Origin: Methanocellales archaeon
GTDB lineage: Archaea; Halobacteriota; UBA148; JAUWXC01
Direction: 5' to 3'
NCBI GenBank assembly: GCA_030018435.1
Contig: JASEEY010000012.1
Location: forward strand, 1 to 38,124
Length of the DNA: 38,124 bases
The position numbers and the translations under genes are program-made. This document shows positions 32,847-38,124 of this stretch, one piece after another. The notes beneath the pieces were generated by a model, which was not told the origin of the DNA, ran no database searches, and saw only the letters and a program-made list of their open reading frames with translations. Position 1 is the stretch's first letter, and each line of letters begins with the position of its first letter.

Positions 32847-35216
32847 CTAATAGAGATCAAACGTTGCCTGTTTTGGTTTTCCCTTCAACTCGGCATCAGA
32901 ATACCCGAAGTAATGGAGTATCCGCGATGTAGCTGGAACTATTTGATTGTTGATGTAATAGTCTGCGTCAATCTCATACCTCTTATCATCTCCAAATAGA
33001 TATCCGTTTTCATATCTGCTGAACATATTAATTGGATACGCCCTGTCACCAATACTACCAAGTCCCTTGACGATCACATATGCAATTTTTGCTCCCACTT
33101 CTATTGGTACCTTGGCCCTTTTCGCTGCTCTGACATGGGCCTGCATGGACTCGTAGGAGGATATTTTCTTGGTAAGCGTCTTATGAATCACCAGCTTCTC
33201 CAGAGGGATTTTTCCCTCTCTCACCCTGGACACGGTATCCTGGACCAGTTGTACCGCCTTGCTAGGATTGCGCTCTTGTAGAATCGTCCTGACGACATCC
33301 GCCTGGATTTCTTTTGCCAAGGCACACCAGTCCCCCCTCCTGACCTCCAGACCTTTGATTATGAGTTCGCCATCAGACGTAAGCCCTGCATAGCGCTTCT
33401 TTTTCTCGGTGAAGAATATGACGTCATAGACGCGTTCGATATCGAGCTCCAGAGGGAGCTCTTTTGACATAACATCGGCAAGCTCCTTCGCTTTTTTCAT
33501 GAGCTGGTCATCTCCTGTCTTCACAAACAAACTGTCCGTGTCACCGTATATCACTTCCAGTCCCATTTCCTCCGCCCTCTTAATCGCCTGCTTGATGAAA
33601 TGCCTACCCCATGCCGCCGTAGCCTCTGCACATTCCCTTCTGTACCATCGCGCCGGAGTCCAGCCAGTATACCCGTAAAAAGCATTCGTCAGGATTTTGA
33701 TCGCCTGCTGTCTGATGTCGAGCAATTGATATTCATGCGTATTCTTGCGCAGCGTCTCTAGCTCGCGCTTCAGCGCACTTCGCTTGCTGACCAATTCCTG
33801 CAAAATTCGCTTGAAAAAACCATCCGGCTTTTTCCGGAATCTATATCCGACCTCTGGTGCTTCGTAGCCATCCTCGTCTGTTACCGTATCTGGCGAGATG
33901 TTGAAGGATATCATGATCGACGGGTACATCGACGAGAAGTCCAAACAGGCAACGTTCTCGTGTATTCCCTTCTTAGGCTCCAGAACAAAACCACCAACGT
34001 ACGTCTCACCTGCCTCCCTGCCCTTGGACGGTACCAGCTCCCCTATCTTGTGAGCTTCGGCGCACAGGAGCGATTCAACCTGCCGCCCTCTTCCCATCTT
34101 CGACACCTCGTCTAATGGCTGGCGGGTCATTCTGGCAAACTCGTATTGTAGCGGAAGCAATTTTTTAGCAATACCGAGAGTACTCATCACATCATCTTTT
34201 GCATATTCTAGGAGAGTTTTGCGCTTTTCTGGGTCATCCCAGTATTTGTATATCTCTGCTGCAGGTATGTTCGTTCGCTCTGATTTCTTCATCACGTCCA
34301 AAAACTCCGCAACGTCTTCCAGCGTCTTGATCTTGATGTCACCTAGGTCCCTGCCAACGACCCTGTACAAATCGACGTTGGGCCTACCGACAACTGAAAC
34401 CTTATTGAGGGCACCTTGCTGAAGGCGCGGCGCAGTTCCATCCCTTCCTATGTTGAGTCGTATATCATGCACTTTGGCCCTGTGGAGCAGATACGGCCAG
34501 TCAAAGTTATCCGAGTTGTAACCGCATATGACGTCCGGGTCAAAATCTTTTACAAATTTCACAAATTCCCCTAGCAGGGACGCGTCGTCTTTCTCCATCG
34601 TTAAAAGTTTAACATCGCCCTTACTAGGAGCAATTGATATGATTATGATGGGATCACGCTCTGGATTGGGCACACCCCTAGGGTTCATCATCTCGCAGTC
34701 AAATGCCATGAGGTGCAACTCTGGATTTTCATCCCTCTTCTGATATCTGATTTCGCGCGCTTCAAATCCCGCCTCCGCATAATCCACATCAATGGATTCG
34801 CCCTCTGCAACGATTCCATCCAGAGGAGATAGCTCCCTATCGATGATATAGCGCACAGCAAAAGGTATGTCCGCCTCCCTAACGTCTAAGCCAAGATTGC
34901 CAATCGCCTCTCTCAAACTTGGCACATGCTGGGGGTGCGCAACCGTTATCTTAAAAACCTCAATCTCGGTTCCAAAATCCTTCTTTTTTACTTTTTCAAC
35001 CTTCTTCGGCTGGATGGTTTCATCATACCGCGTTGCCCTAACATCCATTATGTCATCAGTGCTTCTTTTCCCAATTGCATAGAAATAAGGCTCGAAATTT
35101 GGATCAAGGATCACTACATCCCGTCCGGCGTCATCCTTGCACCAGAGCCTTACTACCGCCTTACCATTTTTGGTTACGTAATCTGCATCGATCAGCCAAC
35201 CACGCATCTGAGCCAT
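32847..35216 (-). CDS. polB: family B DNA polymerase (replicative type, with proofreading)
   Basis: This 789-aa DNA polymerase has the archaeal uracil-sensing N-terminal region (READIPFAVRYIIDREL, 113-129), exonuclease motif I FDCE (172-175), and polymerase motifs A (DFSSMYPSIM), B (KILTNAFYGYTGW) and C (YGDTDS). Overall similarity is strongest to Archaeoglobus-type PolB. The C-terminus, KQATFDLY, may be a weak PCNA-binding motif. A TATA-like AATATTTAA about 30 nt upstream suggests a leaderless mRNA. No intein is present. It leads a run with the HD gene, DUF1922 and acs. Confidence 0.96.
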   Translation of the reverse strand: MAQMRGWLIDADYVTKNGKAVVRLWCKDDAGRDVVILDPNFEPYFYAIGKRSTDDIMDVRATRYDETIQPKKVEKVKKKDFGTEIEVFKITVAHPQHVPSLREAIGNLGLDVREADIPFAVRYIIDRELSPLDGIVAEGESIDVDYAEAGFEAREIRYQKRDENPELHLMAFDCEMMNPRGVPNPERDPIIIISIAPSKGDVKLLTMEKDDASLLGEFVKFVKDFDPDVICGYNSDNFDWPYLLHRAKVHDIRLNIGRDGTAPRLQQGALNKVSVVGRPNVDLYRVVGRDLGDIKIKTLEDVAEFLDVMKKSERTNIPAAEIYKYWDDPEKRKTLLEYAKDDVMSTLGIAKKLLPLQYEFARMTRQPLDEVSKMGRGRQVESLLCAEAHKIGELVPSKGREAGETYVGGFVLEPKKGIHENVACLDFSSMYPSIMISFNISPDTVTDEDGYEAPEVGYRFRKKPDGFFKRILQELVSKRSALKRELETLRKNTHEYQLLDIRQQAIKILTNAFYGYTGWTPARWYRRECAEATAAWGRHFIKQAIKRAEEMGLEVIYGDTDSLFVKTGDDQLMKKAKELADVMSKELPLELDIERVYDVIFFTEKKKRYAGLTSDGELIIKGLEVRRGDWCALAKEIQADVVRTILQERNPSKAVQLVQDTVSRVREGKIPLEKLVIHKTLTKKISSYESMQAHVRAAKRAKVPIEVGAKIAYVIVKGLGSIGDRAYPINMFSRYENGYLFGDDKRYEIDADYYINNQIVPATSRILHYFGYSDAELKGKPKQATFDLY

Positions 35217-35301
35217 CTATACAAAATAGGGAAGGATGCATTAAATATTTGTGGGATGAAAAGCTACACATTTATGTACGCAGGTTGCGTTTTCTAGTAC
35301 G
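35217..35301. promoter_or_regulatory. divergent promoters for polB and the XPD-like helicase
   Basis: In this 85-bp gap, ATTAAATATT (35244-35253) serves the minus strand at about 30 nt from the polB ATG, and ACATTTATG (35268-35276) serves the plus strand at about 28 nt from the helicase ATG. No clear Shine-Dalgarno precedes either start, so both may be leaderless. Confidence 0.45.
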
Positions 35302-37362
35302 ATGAGTGACTGCCTAAGATACTTCCCAAAAAAGTCATTTTATCCCAATCAAAAAGAGGCGATGGGCGAAATATATGATGCACTCTCAGAGCAAAAAATC
35401 GTCTTATTCGAAGGTGCATGTGGCGCGGGAAAAACCCTGAGCGCGCTCGTCCCTGCGTTGCACGTCGCAAAACAGAACGACAAAACCGTCATAATAACCA
35501 CGAACGTTCACCAGCAAATGCTGCAGTTCATAGATGAGGCGAGAGAGATCAAAAGCGTAGCAGATGTCGACGTAATCGTGCTAAAAGGCAAACTGCACAT
35601 GTGTCCTGCCAAAAGAAGCTATGAGGAGTGTGACGTGCTCAGGGAGAACACATACGAATCGATCAAATTAGAGCAAAATGTGAATTCCAAGGCGGATGAT
35701 GCACGCATAAGGGTTCTTAAAGAGCGGACATGCGGGCACCTGCTTCAGACGCTCAAGAGCAATAACACGGGGTTCTACAAATGGCTTTTTTCAGGAGTTA
35801 GAACGCCAGAAGAAGTTGCGGATGAGGTATCTGAAGACGGAGCATGTGGATATGAGCTATTAAAGAGGGGAATGACAGATGCTGATCTGGTCATCTGCAA
35901 CTATCACCATATGTTGAATCCAGAAATCCTGATGATGTTTCTGTCGTGGTTGGGCCGTGGGCTGGAAGACATCATAGTGATATTTGATGAAGCGCACAAC
36001 CTGGAATCGGCCGCCAGAGCACATTCATCGCTAACGCTGACCGAGCGCACCATAGAAAGGGCGCTGAACGAACTGACGGACATGGGCGATCATGACACCA
36101 AAGATGTCAAAAATCTTCTTCTTGAATTGAAAAACGCACTGAGGGAAACGTATGAATCTCGGTTTGCCTTTGGTGAAAAGGAGAGGATTGGTACCGAGTG
36201 GCATGATATACGAATACGAGACCCTGCCGGTGCGGAAGATGGTTTGACCGCAGACCTGCGTAATCGACTGCCCAACGTTGCCGACTTAGTCGAGGATGCA
36301 TGCGCCCTCGGTGCGAAATTTGACACGATATATCGCAGCCAGTACAAAGATGGATTATCGGAGACTAGAAGAGTTTCTCACCTGCTGAATGTGGCAACCT
36401 TTCTCAAGAGATATTTAGAGTTGGCAGTCGACCCCGGATATTATCCGCTGATAAATGTCAGGCGTGAAGATGGTGAGGTATTCGGAAGAATCGAGCTTTT
36501 TACCTGCATCCCAAAGAACGTGACTAAACCGTTGTTTGACTCATTATACGCTGCAGCTCTAATGTCCGCTACCTTACGACCTTTTGACGTCATCAAGACG
36601 ACGCTGGGCATTGACAGAGAGACAAAGGAGATCGTGCATCCCTCGCCATTTCCCAAGGAAAGAAGGCGCACCATTGCAGTAACAATTCCTCCACTGTTCC
36701 TGCGAAACAGGGATGACCCAGAGATAATAGGCATTGTCTCAAGCGTATTGGAAGACATCATAGAGCAATCGAATGGAAACGTCTTGGTTTTCTTCCCGAG
36801 TTTCAGCGAAGCGGCTCGGTATAAGGAGTTATTAGATGTCAATGTCCCAGTGTTCTTAGATGAGATGGGCATCTCAGCCGCTGATGTCAAAGAGGAGTTT
36901 TTCGGAATTGGCGAGTCCGGCGGCAAGGCGGTACTGCTCTCTTACCTATGGGGAACGCTGACCGAGGGGGTGAACTATAGGGATGATAGAGCGAGAGTTG
37001 TGGTCATCGTCGGAGTAGGGTATCCCGCCCTGAGTGATAGGATCAGGGCAATTCAGTATTCGTATGACCATGAATTCGGCGCTGGGAGGGGGTGGCGTTA
37101 TGCGGTTGAGACCCCTATGATCAGAAGAGTTAGACAGGCCGTTGGGAGGGTGATCAGGTCGCCAGAAGATTACGGCGCAAGGGTGTTATTAGACGTGCGA
37201 TATACCAGCGAATCTCCGAAAACGATGGGGAAATATTCCGTATATCCGAGTCTTCCGCCAGAAGAAAGGGAAGAAATAATAAACGTGGCGCCGGAGAAGG
37301 TCAAGTATGCGCTGATGAATTTCTTTGATGACATTAAGGCAGGCAAGCTAAGCAGGTTCTAG
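35302..37362 (+). CDS. XPD/Rad3-like iron-sulfur DNA helicase
   Basis: This 686-aa superfamily 2 helicase of the XPD/DinG type has Walker A EGACGAGKT (37-45), the DEAH box (229-232), and late helicase motifs (VIVGVGYPALSDRIRAIQ; RQAVGRVIRSPEDYGARVLLD). The inserted iron-sulfur domain lies between motifs Ia and II, with candidate ligands among Cys 101, 110, 144 and 182. XPD homologues unwind DNA 5' to 3' in repair or transcription. The gene is divergent from polB and its 3' end overlaps the convergent cupin gene by 15 bp. Confidence 0.92.
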   Translation: MSDCLRYFPKKSFYPNQKEAMGEIYDALSEQKIVLFEGACGAGKTLSALVPALHVAKQNDKTVIITTNVHQQMLQFIDEAREIKSVADVDVIVLKGKLHMCPAKRSYEECDVLRENTYESIKLEQNVNSKADDARIRVLKERTCGHLLQTLKSNNTGFYKWLFSGVRTPEEVADEVSEDGACGYELLKRGMTDADLVICNYHHMLNPEILMMFLSWLGRGLEDIIVIFDEAHNLESAARAHSSLTLTERTIERALNELTDMGDHDTKDVKNLLLELKNALRETYESRFAFGEKERIGTEWHDIRIRDPAGAEDGLTADLRNRLPNVADLVEDACALGAKFDTIYRSQYKDGLSETRRVSHLLNVATFLKRYLELAVDPGYYPLINVRREDGEVFGRIELFTCIPKNVTKPLFDSLYAAALMSATLRPFDVIKTTLGIDRETKEIVHPSPFPKERRRTIAVTIPPLFLRNRDDPEIIGIVSSVLEDIIEQSNGNVLVFFPSFSEAARYKELLDVNVPVFLDEMGISAADVKEEFFGIGESGGKAVLLSYLWGTLTEGVNYRDDRARVVVIVGVGYPALSDRIRAIQYSYDHEFGAGRGWRYAVETPMIRRVRQAVGRVIRSPEDYGARVLLDVRYTSESPKTMGKYSVYPSLPPEEREEIINVAPEKVKYALMNFFDDIKAGKLSRF

Positions 37363-37719
37363 GAATTTAAATTCGGGGATTGGAGCTTGGATCACGATGG
37401 CCTCCAAGTCCTCTTCCGTCCTATTGACTGCTGAGTGAGGAACATTTTCGGGTATCACGAGGATTTCTCCCGCTGAAACCTCCACCTTTTCTTCACCCAA
37501 CGAAAAGATCGCCCTGCCTCTTAGCACGTATATCACATCCTCTGAGCTAGGGTGAAGATGCCTTGGAAATCTTTCGCCAGGCGAGATTCTGAGAAGAGAA
37601 ACTTGACAGTACTTGTTTCCGGTCGTTTCAGGATGGACCAAAAGTTTCTTGTAGTTCCCCTTTGGTCCTTCTACCTCTTCGATCTCACCAATAACGACTT
37701 TTGCCAAACAAATCACCAT
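37348..37719 (-). CDS. cupin-domain protein
   Basis: This 123-aa single-domain cupin has the first motif in SPGERFPRHLHPSSEDVIYVLRGRAIF (about 47-73) and the second in GEILVIPENVPHSAVNR (about 84-100), with histidines placed to bind a metal. Its substrate is unknown. The 3' end overlaps the helicase gene by 15 bp. ATG 37719 is used; a TTG at 37707 would give a more usual family start. Confidence 0.82.
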   Translation of the reverse strand: MVICLAKVVIGEIEEVEGPKGNYKKLLVHPETTGNKYCQVSLLRISPGERFPRHLHPSSEDVIYVLRGRAIFSLGEEKVEVSAGEILVIPENVPHSAVNRTEEDLEAIVIQAPIPEFKFLEPA

Positions 37720-37775
37720 CGAGATGTATGTCGAGATAAAGAAAAAGGTTTGTGAAGGGGGCGGGGGATATCGAT

Positions 37776-37812
37776 CTTTTAATCATCATTTTATGAGTCT
37801 ATCTATTGAAAC
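37776..37812. repeat. degenerate terminal CRISPR-repeat-like element
   Basis: This segment opens CTTTTAATC, shares scattered positions with the array repeat (ATG, GTCT) and ends ATTGAAACC. The stretch from here to the first true repeat (37813-37855, 43 bp) has the length of a spacer. Its first 25 bases match 14849-14873 at 23 positions. It lies at the presumed trailer end, where repeats often decay. The alternative is a chance match just outside the array. Confidence 0.35.
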
Positions 37813-37855
37813 CAGCAAGGATGCCATCGATGCCATAAAGGCGTACTTGAAAGAT

Positions 37856-38124
37856 ATTTCAATCCCACTATGGTCTGATTTTAGCGCGCGAACACTCTTG
37901 GAGAAGACTATCATTACATTTGACTTCATGATTTCAATCCCACTATGGTCTGATTTTAGCAGCTGGCATCCGCAGGCGAGGCTAGGCAGAAGATCGATTA
38001 TTTCAATCCCACTATGGTCTGATTTTAGCGATTAATAGGCGTTTTGCTATGCATATATGCGTTAACGATTTCAATCCCACTATGGTCTGATTTTAGCCTA
38101 CATCTGGACAGGAAAAGGAAAAGC
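37856..38124 (-). CRISPR. CRISPR array, trailer end (four repeats, continues past the window)
   Basis: Four identical 30-bp repeats lie at 37856-37885, 37931-37960, 38000-38029 and 38068-38097; each begins ATTTCAATCC and ends TGATTTTAGC. The spacers between them are 45, 39 and 38 bp and unrelated, and 27 bp of a fourth follow. Read on the minus strand the repeat ends GGATTGAAAT, the usual form of the crRNA handle, so transcription is probably leftward with the leader beyond the right edge. There are no cas genes in the window, and I see no spacer match within it. Confidence 0.95.

Noticed and set aside
37724-38035. 103-codon frame across the CRISPR array
   Set aside because: It is a translation of the repeats (ISIPLWSDFS recurring) and spacers, not a gene.

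Overview
The window is archaeal and comes from an organism that runs tetrahydromethanopterin (H4MPT)/methanofuran-linked C1 chemistry together with a CODH/ACS (Wood-Ljungdahl) complex. It encodes Hdr, Fwd, Ftr, Mtd, Mer, methanofuran biosynthesis genes (mfnD, mfnF, mfnB), a full archaeal cdhA-B-C-D-E set with nickel ATPases, a family B DNA polymerase and an XPD-type helicase. Promoters look archaeal (TATA-like boxes about 25-30 nt before several starts, some apparently leaderless). This fits Halobacteriota, for example Archaeoglobi, methane- or alkane-oxidising Methanosarcinia, or relatives. A genuine Mer argues against lineages thought to use MetF instead, such as ANME-1. No Mcr, Dsr or rRNA gene is present, so methanogen, alkane oxidiser and sulfate reducer cannot be separated from this window.

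Layout. (1) 99-12962, plus strand: twelve tightly packed genes, hdrA (an unusual double HdrA), mvhD, an F420-binding frhB/fdhB-like gene, hdrC, hdrB, fwdD, fwdB, fwdA, fwdC, mer, mtd, ftr. Gaps are 17 bp or less and several starts overlap the preceding stop. (2) 13.0-17.6 kb: an AT-richer accessory island with an AbiEi-type antitoxin and the stub of its toxin, a BrnT-like/AbrB-like toxin-antitoxin pair, a DUF234-type ATPase, and a MazE-like antitoxin with a truncated MazF/PemK toxin. (3) 17.6-21.9 kb: a HisA-like gene divergent from mfnD-mfnF-mfnB and a small ferredoxin. (4) 21.9-30.1 kb, minus strand: cooC-cdhA-cdhB-cdhC-acsF-cdhD-cdhE. (5) 30.2-35.2 kb, minus strand: polB, an HD-domain gene, a DUF1922 zinc ribbon and an AMP-forming acetyl-CoA synthetase in one run. 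(6) 35.3-38.1 kb: an XPD-like helicase, a convergent cupin gene, and the end of a CRISPR array that leaves the window on the right.

How it fits together. Fwd, Ftr, Mtd and Mer are four of the five steps between CO2 and methyl-H4MPT (Mch is not here). CODH/ACS joins the methyl group, CO and CoA to acetyl-CoA, or runs in reverse, and Acs links acetyl-CoA to acetate. The mfn genes make the cofactor Fwd needs. The HdrABC-MvhD-FrhB module, encoded in the same run as Fwd, is best explained as an F420-dependent flavin-based bifurcating or confurcating complex that exchanges low-potential electrons with Fwd. The hydrogenase or formate dehydrogenase catalytic subunit used by classical methanogens is absent. 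The most unusual points are the double HdrA with complementary domain losses, its genetic linkage to the C1 genes, the direct-repeat operator in front of the AbiEi gene, the tandem palindrome in front of the ATPase gene, and CRISPR-repeat-like single copies at 14849 and 37776.
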